Source of the DNA: CAWDPQ01 sp049642465
GTDB taxonomy: Bacteria > Acidobacteriota > Vicinamibacteria > Vicinamibacterales > 2-12-FULL-66-21
Assembly: GCA_049642465.1 (NCBI GenBank)
Contig: JBAROV010000049.1
Coordinates: 118,530-182,529 of the forward strand
Reading direction: 5' to 3'
DNA: 64,000 nt
Made by a program: the position numbers and the translations under genes. A model generated the notes under the pieces. The model was not told where the DNA came from, did not search any database, and saw only the letters and a list, made by a program, of their open reading frames with translations. Of the stretch, positions 14,999-23,634 are shown piece by piece. Within the stretch, counting starts at the first letter, position 1. Every line of letters begins with the position of its first letter.

Positions 14999-16349
14999 GG
15001 GGCACCTCGGAAGACGTTATCGGAATCGGCAGCCGCACGCTGACTACGGTGCCTTCGCCCGGCTCGCTGCGAATGCTCGTTTCCCCGTGCAGTTCTCTGA
15101 CGCGCTCCTCTATTCCCCGCAATCCCAGACCGCCGCGATGACTCCGGTCCACACCGACGCCGTCGTCTGCGACTGACAGAATCAGATTGTCCGAGCGTTC
15201 CACGACTTTGACCTGAATGCGGCGGCACGATGAATGTTTCACACAGTTGGTCAACGCTTCCTGAACCGAGCGGTAAACGCAGGTCCGATGCTGATCCGGC
15301 AGGCCATCAAAATCGCCGTCCATCGTCAGATCGACCTGCAGGCCGAAGCGTCTCGTAAAGTCGCGAACGTGCCATTCAAGAGCGGCCTGGAGCCCGAAAT
15401 CGTCGAGCATGCTCGGCCGGAGTCCAAGCGCAAGATCACGGACGGTCCGCATGACGTCATCAACGAGCTGGCGGCCGGCGGTCACGGCTTCGACCACAGT
15501 CGCGTCACTCGATGCCCGTGAGCGCTCAATGCGTCCGAGTTCCATTCGTAACGCCGTCAGCATCTGCCCCACGTGATCGTGAAGCTCGCGCGACAGCTTC
15601 TTTCGTTCTTCTTCCTGCGTGGCGACGAGCTGCTGCGACAGTTTGCGCATCTGGCGTTCAGCGTCCTCTGCGATCGCTCGCTGTACCTTGGAACGTCTCT
15701 CGAGGACCCTCAGCCGCACTACCGCGGTGACGGCCACCACAAGGCCGAGAAGCAGGCTTTGCCAGAGCAGCTTGTGGAGATCGCTCCGAAACATCCCGTG
15801 TCGGCGGGTGACCTCGGCACGCTGGGCCGTGAGATTTCCGTTATTGAGTTGCTCGATTTCCTGAGTGATGGCCAAAACGGCCTCGCGGCGGGGAATAACT
15901 TCTGCGCGCAGGAATCGAGCGCTCTGCGTCAGCTTCTCCGCGGGCGTCCAGTCGAAGAGCGGATCGAAGGTCTGCCAGTAGTCTTCGAGCTTCGCCTGAA
16001 GGCTGGCGAGCCTCGCATTATCGTCAGCGGTCCCCCCTGAGAGGGTGCGGAGCCCCTCGAGGGTCGTGAGATTCGAGCTTCGGAACGCGGCCAGCCGAAT
16101 GCGGTAGTCCGGAGCGTGTTCCCTTTCGGGATCGAGGAGGTAATCCCTGATGAAAATGCCCGACAGGTGCATGTCAGAGCGCAAACGCCGCAGTTTCGTG
16201 TCGACCTCGCGGTGATGTGTGTTCAGCTGGTCGAGCTGGGTGTAAATCTCCTGCGCTCGACGCGAAGCGGCCAGCAGCGAAAGGACCACGAGGAGCAGAA
16301 GTCCACCGAGGCCCAGCGCCGCAACCGGCCACGTCTTGAAACGCATCAC
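14979..16349 (-). CDS. NarX/DegS-type sensor histidine kinase
   Basis: 456 residues. A membrane helix at about 8-28 and another at about 202-224 bracket a helical sensor region with a CHASE3-like pattern (THHREVDTKLRRLRSDMHLSGIFIRDYLLDPE). A coiled segment then leads to the HisKA_3 dimerisation domain with the phospho-accepting His in SRELHDHVGQMLTALRMELG. The ATPase domain has EALTNCVKH (N box), VADDGVGVD (G1) and GGLGLRGIEERV (G2). The signal is unknown. It is paired with the response regulator through an overlap. A 231-base spacer separates its start from divergent otsA and probably holds both promoters. Confidence 0.94.
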   Translation of the reverse strand: MMRFKTWPVAALGLGGLLLLVVLSLLAASRRAQEIYTQLDQLNTHHREVDTKLRRLRSDMHLSGIFIRDYLLDPEREHAPDYRIRLAAFRSSNLTTLEGLRTLSGGTADDNARLASLQAKLEDYWQTFDPLFDWTPAEKLTQSARFLRAEVIPRREAVLAITQEIEQLNNGNLTAQRAEVTRRHGMFRSDLHKLLWQSLLLGLVVAVTAVVRLRVLERRSKVQRAIAEDAERQMRKLSQQLVATQEEERKKLSRELHDHVGQMLTALRMELGRIERSRASSDATVVEAVTAGRQLVDDVMRTVRDLALGLRPSMLDDFGLQAALEWHVRDFTRRFGLQVDLTMDGDFDGLPDQHRTCVYRSVQEALTNCVKHSSCRRIQVKVVERSDNLILSVADDGVGVDRSHRGGLGLRGIEERVRELHGETSIRSEPGEGTVVSVRLPIPITSSEVPLARAAG

Positions 16350-16580
16350 GACCTCCGAAGCTCATCCGACGCTTGTAGACAATCCAAGAGTACTCCGCCC
16401 GAGGCTTGCGGCGGCATCCGGCAAACAGGGGAGTCCTCGGAAACCCGCGCGTGGGCCTGCCTGGCGGGCGGGCGGCCTCATGTCCCACATTTCAGGGCGG
16501 CCACTCCCCTGCGAGCCGGATACCGCTCATCCGCAGGAGAGTATCTACTGTGCTCTGGCACCACCCACTGAGGAAAGCCC

Positions 16581-18155
16581 ATGCTTCAGCCGTCGAATGG
16601 ATCCGTGCGGGCGCCCTGGACCGCGAACTCGCTGCGCGATTGGGTCCACAACCGTTTTGCTGTTCAGGAGGTCCTCGTCCTGGCGAATCGTGAGCCCTTT
16701 ACGCACGATTTCGCAACCGATGGACGGGTGACGGTGCACCACTCCACGAGCGGATTGATTAGTGCGTTGGAGCCGCTGGTGCGTGCGACCTCGGGTGTAT
16801 GGGTGGCTCACGGTTCCGGCACGGCCGATCGAGTCGTAGTCGACGGTCGCGACAGACTCGACGTGACCTCGTCCGGCTCGGTGTATCGCCTTCGCCGCGT
16901 CTGGCTGGACGATGAGGAACTCCGGGGGTACTACGAGGGATTTTCCAACGAGGGGCTCTGGCCACTTTGCCATCGCGCCTATGTCAGGCCGATCTTCCGC
17001 GCAGACGACTTCAATACTTATTGGCGGGTCAACCGGCGTTTTGTGGACGCGTTGTGCGATGAGGCCCGCAGCCGTTCACCGCTGGTACTTGTGCAGGACT
17101 ACCACTTCGCGCTTGCCCCACTGATGCTTCACGAACGCCTCCCGGAGAGCGCCATTGCCGTCTTCTGGCACATTCCATGGCCGACGTGGCATTCCTTCGA
17201 GGTCTGTCCGATGGGTCGGCACCTCCTCGAGGGCATGCTTGGCGCGAACCTGATCGGGTTCCAGACTCCGGTGGACTGCCGGCATTTTCTGGACACCGTC
17301 GAGCACAGTCTCGAGGCTCACATCGATCGTGAGGACTACGCCATCACGTACGCAGGGCGGCGAACCGTAGTTCGTGCCTACCCCGCGTCAATCGAATGGC
17401 CCGACCGGCACGTCCTCGAGTCGCCACCGGTGGAGACGTGTCGAGAACAGATATTTGGCCGCCTCGGGTTACCGCCGCAGAGCCGACTGGCGGTCGGCGT
17501 GACGCGTTTGGATTACACGAAGGGGATCGAGGAGGCGTTTGGCGCGGTGGAACGGATGCTTCAGTGCTATCCGGAGTACCGCGACACGTTCACGTTTGTC
17601 CAGCTGGCCGCGACCAGCCGCGAGCGACTTCCGGCGTACCGCGAGTTGGCCGAACGGGTGAGGCTGGCGGCCGATCGCGTGAATCGAAGGTTCGGCCACA
17701 ATTCGTGGTTACCAGTCGTCCTTCTCGATGCCCACCACGAACCCGCTGATGTGTACGCGTTCTTGCGCGCGGCGGACATCTGCTATGTGTCGAGCCTGCA
17801 CGATGGGATGAATCTGGTCGCCAAAGAATTCGTCGCGGCTCGAGACGACGAACTCGGGGTGCTCGTGCTGAGCGCGTTTGCCGGGGCGGCTCGCGAACTG
17901 CGTGATGCGCTGGTTGTGAATCCGTATGATCTGGACGGCGCCGCTCACGCGCTCGTCGCAGCGTTGGCAATGTCGCGAGACGAGCAGCGCCGCCGCATGT
18001 CTGCCATGCGCGCGATTGTTGCCGAACACAATGCGTACAAGTGGGCGGCCCGCATGCTGGCTGACATGTCACGAGTGCGCGTGCCGTTGCCCGTCGATGT
18101 TCGGTGGCCGGTGGCGACGTCCGGCGCGACGACGGATTTTACGGCGATGATCTAA
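16581..18155 (+). CDS. otsA: Trehalose-6-phosphate synthase, GT20 family
   Basis: Transfers glucose from UDP-glucose to glucose-6-phosphate in trehalose synthesis. 524 residues; GAGGAAAG about five bases before the ATG supports this start. GT20 motifs: VLANREPF at the nucleotide end, STSGLISALEPL, VQDYHFALAPLMLHERLP, FWHIPWPTWHSFEVCP, LIGFQTPVDCRHFL, VGVTRLDYTKGIEEAF and the donor-binding SLHDGMNLVAKEFVA. No OtsB phosphatase domain or gene is seen. It is convergent with a GH15 glucosidase, overlapping by four bases, a pairing that suggests linked trehalose or glucan metabolism. Confidence 0.94.
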   Translation: MLQPSNGSVRAPWTANSLRDWVHNRFAVQEVLVLANREPFTHDFATDGRVTVHHSTSGLISALEPLVRATSGVWVAHGSGTADRVVVDGRDRLDVTSSGSVYRLRRVWLDDEELRGYYEGFSNEGLWPLCHRAYVRPIFRADDFNTYWRVNRRFVDALCDEARSRSPLVLVQDYHFALAPLMLHERLPESAIAVFWHIPWPTWHSFEVCPMGRHLLEGMLGANLIGFQTPVDCRHFLDTVEHSLEAHIDREDYAITYAGRRTVVRAYPASIEWPDRHVLESPPVETCREQIFGRLGLPPQSRLAVGVTRLDYTKGIEEAFGAVERMLQCYPEYRDTFTFVQLAATSRERLPAYRELAERVRLAADRVNRRFGHNSWLPVVLLDAHHEPADVYAFLRAADICYVSSLHDGMNLVAKEFVAARDDELGVLVLSAFAGAARELRDALVVNPYDLDGAAHALVAALAMSRDEQRRRMSAMRAIVAEHNAYKWAARMLADMSRVRVPLPVDVRWPVATSGATTDFTAMI

Positions 18156-19924
18156 GGACGCGTGGCGAGGCGGATCGCCGTGTTGATCAGCCCGACGTGG
18201 GAGAACGCCTGCGGGAAATTTCCAAGCATGCGGCCCGCTTCCGGGTCGTACTGCTCGGACAGTAATCCGACGTCGTTAGCGAGTCCGACCAGGCGCTCGA
18301 ACAGCCTGGATGCATCGTCGTATCGTTGCATCATCGAGTAGCAGTCGGCCAGCCAGAAGCTGCACAAGAGGAACGCCCCCTCGCCCGGCGGGAGACCGTC
18401 GACTTCAGCAGACCCGCGATGCATCGCGTACCGCTGCACGAACCCGTGCCATGTCAGTTCCCGCTCGATCGCTTGAATGGTGCCCACAACACGTGGATCG
18501 CTCGGCGGCAGAAAGCCGAGCAGGGGCATGGTCAGGAGGCTGGCGTCGAGTTCTGACGATCCGTAGGACTGCACGAACGCTCCACGCTTCGAATCGTACG
18601 CAACCCGGCAGATTTCATCGTGGATTTCCTGACGAATCCTTCGCCATTTGTCCACCGGTCCGTCCAGCCCGAAATCCTCGATCGATGCGATGGCCCGATC
18701 GAACGCCACCCACGCCATGACCTTCGAGTGAGTGAAGTGCCGCCGCGGTCCGCGCACCTCCCAGATTCCTTCGTCCGGCTCGCGCCACTTGGCTTCGAGC
18801 GCATGCATCAAGTGCGTTTGCAGTGCCCAGGCGGCCCCGTCCGGGGGGATCTTCGAGACGCGCGCGACGTGCAGCGCGTCCATGACCTCGCCGTAGACAT
18901 CGAGTTGAAACTGGTGCACGGCGGCATTTCCAATCCGCACGGGGCGTGAATCTTCGTAGCCGGGCAACCAGTCAAGCTCCGACTCGATGAGCCTGCGCTC
19001 ACCCTGGGCGCCGTACATGATCTGGAGGTCCTCCGGATCCCCGGCAACGGCGCGAAGGAGCCAGTTCCGCCAGGACGTCGCCTCCCCTGTGAACCCCGCG
19101 CCCATGAGTGCGCCGAGGGTGAACGTCGCATCCCGCAACCAGCAGAATCGATAGTCCCAGTTCCTGACGCCGCCGATCTGCTCCGGCAGCGATGTGGTTG
19201 CCGCGGCGACCATGCCTCCCGTCGGACCGTAGGTGAGCGCCTTGAGCGTGATGAGCGAGCGAACCACCTGCGGTCGCCATGGACCTTTGTAGCAGCACCG
19301 CGCAGTCCATTCCTCCCACCAGGCCTGCGTTTCCGTTCCTGCCGCAAGGGCGTCAATCGGTCGAGGGATAGGTTCGTGCGAGGGGTGCCAGACGAGCAGA
19401 AACGGAACGCGCTCGCCGGCTTTCACCGTGAAGTCGGCCTGGGTCGTGAGGTCAGCTCCACGCGTCTTGATTGGCGTGTAGAGCGATAACGCGTCCGGTC
19501 CGCCGATCGCCCACAGCACGCCATCCGCTTTCTGGACCCACGGAACGATCGATCCGTAGTCGAACCGGATGATGAGTTCCATGCGCATGGCGACTTCGCC
19601 GCTGACGCCTTCCACCACACGAACCAGATCCGGCTCGTGTCCTCGCGGCGGCATGCAATCGACGATGCGGACCGTGCCGGAAGCGGTTTCGAATTCCGTG
19701 GAGAGGACGAGCGAGTTTCCGAGATACTTCCGGGTAATTCGTTGGATGCCGCCGGCAGGCGACAACAGCCATCGGCCGTGCTCGGGTCCGCCGAGAAGAG
19801 CTGCGAAGCAGGCAGGAGAGTCAAACCGGGGCAGACAAAGCCAGTCGATGGATCCGTCGCGTCCGACGAGCGCTGCGGTCTGGGTGTCGCCGATGAGCGC
19901 ATAGTCTTCGATTCGAAGCGCCAT
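18152..19924 (-). CDS. Glycoside hydrolase family 15 (glucoamylase/trehalase-like)
   Basis: 590 residues. N-terminal beta domain starts IEDYALIGDTQTAALVGRDGSIDWLCLPRFDSP, the common start of bacterial GH15 proteins. The catalytic (alpha/alpha)6 barrel has NWDYRFCWLRDATFTL, in which the general-acid-region residues lie, and EGAFLLCSFWLADCY near the C-terminus with the second catalytic Glu. GH15 proteins release glucose from alpha-glucans, and mycobacterial members act on trehalose. Being next to otsA makes a trehalase or stress-glucan role plausible but not shown. No signal peptide is seen, so it is probably cytoplasmic. HEAT-repeat and dacB genes follow upstream on the same strand. Confidence 0.93.
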   Translation of the reverse strand: MALRIEDYALIGDTQTAALVGRDGSIDWLCLPRFDSPACFAALLGGPEHGRWLLSPAGGIQRITRKYLGNSLVLSTEFETASGTVRIVDCMPPRGHEPDLVRVVEGVSGEVAMRMELIIRFDYGSIVPWVQKADGVLWAIGGPDALSLYTPIKTRGADLTTQADFTVKAGERVPFLLVWHPSHEPIPRPIDALAAGTETQAWWEEWTARCCYKGPWRPQVVRSLITLKALTYGPTGGMVAAATTSLPEQIGGVRNWDYRFCWLRDATFTLGALMGAGFTGEATSWRNWLLRAVAGDPEDLQIMYGAQGERRLIESELDWLPGYEDSRPVRIGNAAVHQFQLDVYGEVMDALHVARVSKIPPDGAAWALQTHLMHALEAKWREPDEGIWEVRGPRRHFTHSKVMAWVAFDRAIASIEDFGLDGPVDKWRRIRQEIHDEICRVAYDSKRGAFVQSYGSSELDASLLTMPLLGFLPPSDPRVVGTIQAIERELTWHGFVQRYAMHRGSAEVDGLPPGEGAFLLCSFWLADCYSMMQRYDDASRLFERLVGLANDVGLLSEQYDPEAGRMLGNFPQAFSHVGLINTAIRLATRP

Positions 19925-19933
19925 CGGAGGTCG

Positions 19934-20734
19934 CTACCGCTGACGCTCTTTCGTGCCCTGCAGCTTGACGATCGTCCTGGTTGCTTCGCGGGCGACGTCC
20001 TCATTGCGGTCCGTTGAGGCCTTCTGGAGGGCACTGAGCGCCGGCAGCGCATACGCATCGAAGGAGGCCAGCGCCGCTGCAGCCGACCGTCGAACTTCTG
20101 CGTCCGGATCCGTGAGCGCTTGTGCCAGCGCCGGCACCGCCTCCTCGGGCGCTTCGTGAATGATTCCCAGATAGGTCGCCGCGACCGCCCGGACGCCCGC
20201 ATCGGGATCCCCCAGACCACCGGCGAGCAATGGCATGACGACGCTGACGTCGAGCGGTGCGCGATCTTTGAGCTTCCCGATCGATCGAAGCGCCTCGCGA
20301 CGCACGACGGGGTCGCTGTTCTTGAGCGCGTCGCTCAAAGGCGGGAGGGCGTCCTTGCCCATGAAGCTGAGCGCAATCGCGGCTTCGGAAGTCACGCCGG
20401 GCTCTGTCAGAAGCGCCGTCACCTCGGGGATGGCGGGTGCTGCTGCGTGGCCGATGATCCCGCAAGCCTTCAACGCGCCCTTGATTCTCTCGGCTTCGGA
20501 ATTCGGGTCTCGCAGCGCGGCTTGCACGGCCGGCAGCGCACGGGCGCCGAGCGCCGCGACTTCTTCAGAGGCCGCTTCCACCTCGCGGGGGTTATGACTG
20601 TAAAGATGGTCGAGCCACTCGGCGGCGAGGGCACTCGAAGTCTCCTCGGGGGGCGGGTTGTCAGACCTGGCGTAGAACCACACGCCGAGGCCGACAACGA
20701 TCCCGATGACGATGGTCGCGCCAACTCGCGTCAC
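19934..20734 (-). CDS. Membrane-anchored HEAT-repeat protein
   Basis: 266 residues, GTG start overlapping the dacB stop (GTGA). An N-terminal membrane helix (GATIVIGIVVGLGVWFYA) is followed by about six HEAT/PBS-lyase-like helical repeats, marked by the recurrent pattern ALRDPNSEAERIKGALKACG, LGDPDAGVRAVAATYLG and LTDPDAEVRRSAAAAL. Such alpha-solenoids are protein-binding scaffolds. The overlap with dacB suggests an envelope function; the partner is unknown. Confidence 0.87.
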   Translation of the reverse strand: MTRVGATIVIGIVVGLGVWFYARSDNPPPEETSSALAAEWLDHLYSHNPREVEAASEEVAALGARALPAVQAALRDPNSEAERIKGALKACGIIGHAAAPAIPEVTALLTEPGVTSEAAIALSFMGKDALPPLSDALKNSDPVVRREALRSIGKLKDRAPLDVSVVMPLLAGGLGDPDAGVRAVAATYLGIIHEAPEEAVPALAQALTDPDAEVRRSAAAALASFDAYALPALSALQKASTDRNEDVAREATRTIVKLQGTKERQR

Positions 20735-22287
20735 TGTGCCCTCGCGCCGAGGGTCTGACCCCGGTCTGACCCCGGTCTGACCCCGGTTTGACCCCGCGTG
20801 AAGTTCGCGAGCACCTCGACGGCCAAATCCGTGATCCAGTTCACCGTCGCGGACGGGACGACGAAGTCGTTGGCGAGAATCGAGAAGACGAGCATCTCGC
20901 CGTCTCTCGTTCGGATGAAGCCTGACAACGACCGCACGTTCGAAATCGAACCGGTCTTCACCGCGGCGTTACCTTCGGCCCGTGTGCGCCGCAGCCGTGT
21001 GGCCATCGTCCCATCTCTTCCCGCGACGGCCAGGGCGCCGAGAAAGCGATCGCGGTCGTTCGGATCTTTGTACATTTTCTCGAGCACGGCGGTCAGAGCG
21101 CCGGCTGACACGTAGTTATAGCGTGACAAGCCCGATCCGTCCGCGATGACATACGACTGATCGGGAATTCCCCATCCCCGCAGCATCCCCTGCACAGCAT
21201 CTCGCCCTGCAGCAAATGTTCCCAGCCCCGCCTCTGCGCGGCCGATCCATTTCATGAGGGTTTCCGCGTACAGGTTCTGGCTGACCTTCATCAGCACGTC
21301 CGCAATTTCACTCAGGGACGGTGATTCCGTTGAGGTGAGGACTCGTCGCTCGGCCGCGGGATCGACTTGCGCTGCAATATCGTCGAGGTCAACGGCCTCG
21401 CCCGAGACCTCGATCCCGTACTCGACGAGCGCGTCCTTGAGCGACTGGGCGAAGAAAACCGTGGGGTTGACGACGGCTACGCTGCGCGTCACTGGTTTAC
21501 CGCCGAGGGGGACCGAGCCGACGATGTCGAGGATGGGTGCGTCGAGATGCCGTTTGTAGTCGATCGTCTCTGCAGAGCCAGCGGCGCCGGTAACTGTCCG
21601 GTTCATGACACTCAACCCTGTCCCGGGAGCCAACCGTATGACCGCCGGTTCACGTTCAGTTGCTCCGGGCGAAACGACCAGTTCAGCAACATCTTCGTTG
21701 TACTGAAGCGCTCCGACGGGAGCGGCGTAGCCATACTGCAGGTAATCCCACGCCCATCCGCCGCCAATCCCTTCATCGTCGAACGCCTGATCGTCGCCGA
21801 CGATGCGTCCCTGGATCGATCTGACGCCCGCTGTCCGCAGGGCATTGGCCCAGTCCGCAAACACGGTCACGCCGCGACCGTTCCGCGTGTTGATCGTGGG
21901 ATCTCCCGTGCCGCGTATGACGAGATCGCCGTGAAGGACGCCGTCGCTGACAGCACCGGCTGCCTCGAGCGTCGTCGGGAGGCGCGCGTCCCATCCGAGG
22001 ATCTCCGCGGCTCCGGCGAGAGTCAGGATTTTCATGTTGGACGCCGGCATCATGAGTTTGCCGGCGTTTACCGAGAAGAGGGGTTGGTCGCGGTCGATGG
22101 AGCGGATATCCACCGCCCATTGCGCGTGCGACATGATCGGCGCGTCGAAGATGGCCGAGAGATCCTGGCGCAGCTGAACGACGCTCGCGTCAGGCGCCGT
22201 CCGCGGCGCCGCGTGGGTGGCGCATCCCGCGCACACGCAGACGACTGGCAGCCACGAGCCTCGAACAAGCCAAACCTGGCGCGCCAT
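20731..22287 (-). CDS. dacB: D-alanyl-D-alanine carboxypeptidase/endopeptidase DacB (PBP4, S13)
   Basis: 518 residues. It begins with a short hydrophobic leader ending in VCAGC, a plausible lipobox, so it may be an outer- or inner-membrane lipoprotein. Penicillin-binding motifs: SxxK in PASNMKI, SxN in DGSGLSRYNYV and KTG in AAVKTGSISNVRSLSG. PBP4 trims and opens peptidoglycan crosslinks. The spacing between the first two motifs is large, as expected for class C enzymes with inserted domains. The last about 20 residues come from four in-frame-running copies of an 11-base repeat and are likely an extension. Confidence 0.92.
   Translation of the reverse strand: MARQVWLVRGSWLPVVCVCAGCATHAAPRTAPDASVVQLRQDLSAIFDAPIMSHAQWAVDIRSIDRDQPLFSVNAGKLMMPASNMKILTLAGAAEILGWDARLPTTLEAAGAVSDGVLHGDLVIRGTGDPTINTRNGRGVTVFADWANALRTAGVRSIQGRIVGDDQAFDDEGIGGGWAWDYLQYGYAAPVGALQYNEDVAELVVSPGATEREPAVIRLAPGTGLSVMNRTVTGAAGSAETIDYKRHLDAPILDIVGSVPLGGKPVTRSVAVVNPTVFFAQSLKDALVEYGIEVSGEAVDLDDIAAQVDPAAERRVLTSTESPSLSEIADVLMKVSQNLYAETLMKWIGRAEAGLGTFAAGRDAVQGMLRGWGIPDQSYVIADGSGLSRYNYVSAGALTAVLEKMYKDPNDRDRFLGALAVAGRDGTMATRLRRTRAEGNAAVKTGSISNVRSLSGFIRTRDGEMLVFSILANDFVVPSATVNWITDLAVEVLANFTRGQTGVRPGSDRGQTLGARAQ
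20752..20795. repeat. Four tandem copies of an 11-base unit (GGTCTGACCCC)
   Basis: Copies at 20752, 20763, 20774 and 20785 (the last with one change, GGTTTGACCCC). Each junction gives CCCCGGTCTGACCCC, whose GGTC/GACC halves are self-complementary. It lies inside the 3' end of dacB; since 11 is not a multiple of three, each copy is read in a different frame, giving the odd tail RGQTGVRPGSDRGQT. Confidence 0.9.
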
Positions 22288-22302
22288 CGGCTCTAGGAAG
22301 AG

Positions 22303-23634
22303 CTATTTGATGTCCTCGAGCGCCTTGACGATCGCGTCGATCGTGCCGCTGTCCACGGTGACGGCTCCCGGGTCAGAGGCGCGAGAGGCAAACCCGATCT
22401 TGCCACTCCGTGCGAAGGAGACTCGATCCTCTTTCTTGCCCTCGTCGTACTTGATCGCGATGGCCAACTCGGGTTTGCCGAGTGCAGCTTTGGCGGCGTC
22501 GGTGCCCGCGGCCGTCGCCTGCGCACCCGTGATCGCCGAGAGCAGCGATTCTACTTTCGCCTGATCGACGTCACGCGCTTGTGGTGAAACCTGCCGCCAC
22601 TTCTCTTCTTCCTGCCCCTCTTTATTCTTGCTCTTCGTCTTTTCGAATCCGTAGGTCTGACCCGCGCGCACGATCTCGAGCCGGGTCGAGTTGAACGAGC
22701 GAGCGTCGAACAGATCCTTTTGTCGATACTGGAAGGGATCCTTCTTCAAGTCGTCGAGCAGTGTGGCGTCAATCGTGAAGACCACCGGTCGCGAGAGATC
22801 GCGCGCGTAGACACCGTCCTCGGCCTTCGATCCGAGCACGAGCGTCGCCTGCGAGGACCCGGTACCTATACGGACGCTTGCCGCAGGTTTCTCGAGACCA
22901 AATTTCTTGGCATCCGCCGTTTCAGGAGCGAGGGACTTCATCTGCAGCCCCGCGATGCGTCCCGACAGGCCTTCAACGGCGCTGAAGTCGGCTCGTCCCG
23001 CCGCTGGCGCGGTCATCTGCCACTCGCCGTTGGCTTTCGTGAAGCGCATCGTCCGCTCCGGCGTAACGATTTCGAGGCTGTCAACTTTGTCGCGGTCCAC
23101 CTGAATGGCTGCCTTGTCGCGGAGATCGAATGTCTTTCTGTTGAACGTCGAATCCAGATAGGAGGCGATGAGGAAGACCTTCTTCTCGCTGCCTCGCTTC
23201 GCGTACAGGTCGCTTCCGGGCGGCGTTTTTTGACCGATCTGGAGCGTGTGGCTCTGGCCACCGGCCCTGAACGTGACCTCGACACGCGGGTTGGCGAGGC
23301 CATATTCCTTCAGGTCAGGAGGATTCTCGTCGACAACGCTCTGGATCTCGACGCCCGAGAGATTGCTCGTCAAGCCTGAAACCTCGGAGCTGTCCGGCTT
23401 CGCCGTCGTGGGAGAAACGATTTGCCACTCGGTCCCGCTTTTCCGCAGCGTCGTCTGTTCGCCGGATTCGGCCTTGATCGAGATCTCGTCGATCTTGTCC
23501 GCTTCGACGCTGAAGACCTTCTCCTTCTTCGGTCCCTCGTCACCGGGCGTCCGCTTGGATTCGACGAAGTACAGGTACGCGCCGAGCACCACGAGAATCA
23601 CGACGAGGCCGAGAAACGTCCGCAGCCCGCGCAT
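22303..23634 (-). CDS. DUF4340 domain protein of a Gld-like ABC cluster
   Basis: 443 residues. One N-terminal membrane helix (FLGLVVILVVLGAYLYFVE) then a repetitive extracytoplasmic beta-rich region with DUF4340 features: KVFSVEADKIDEISIKAESGEQTTLRK, WQIVSPTTAKPDSSEV, LQIGQKTPPGSDLYAKRGSEKKVFLI. The module appears twice, the second around VLGSKAEDGVYARDLSRPVVFTI. DUF4340 proteins regularly follow GldG-like proteins in operons with an ABC permease and ATPase. Its ATG is immediately after the upstream gene's stop. The transported substrate is unknown. Confidence 0.9.
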   Translation of the reverse strand: MRGLRTFLGLVVILVVLGAYLYFVESKRTPGDEGPKKEKVFSVEADKIDEISIKAESGEQTTLRKSGTEWQIVSPTTAKPDSSEVSGLTSNLSGVEIQSVVDENPPDLKEYGLANPRVEVTFRAGGQSHTLQIGQKTPPGSDLYAKRGSEKKVFLIASYLDSTFNRKTFDLRDKAAIQVDRDKVDSLEIVTPERTMRFTKANGEWQMTAPAAGRADFSAVEGLSGRIAGLQMKSLAPETADAKKFGLEKPAASVRIGTGSSQATLVLGSKAEDGVYARDLSRPVVFTIDATLLDDLKKDPFQYRQKDLFDARSFNSTRLEIVRAGQTYGFEKTKSKNKEGQEEEKWRQVSPQARDVDQAKVESLLSAITGAQATAAGTDAAKAALGKPELAIAIKYDEGKKEDRVSFARSGKIGFASRASDPGAVTVDSGTIDAIVKALEDIK

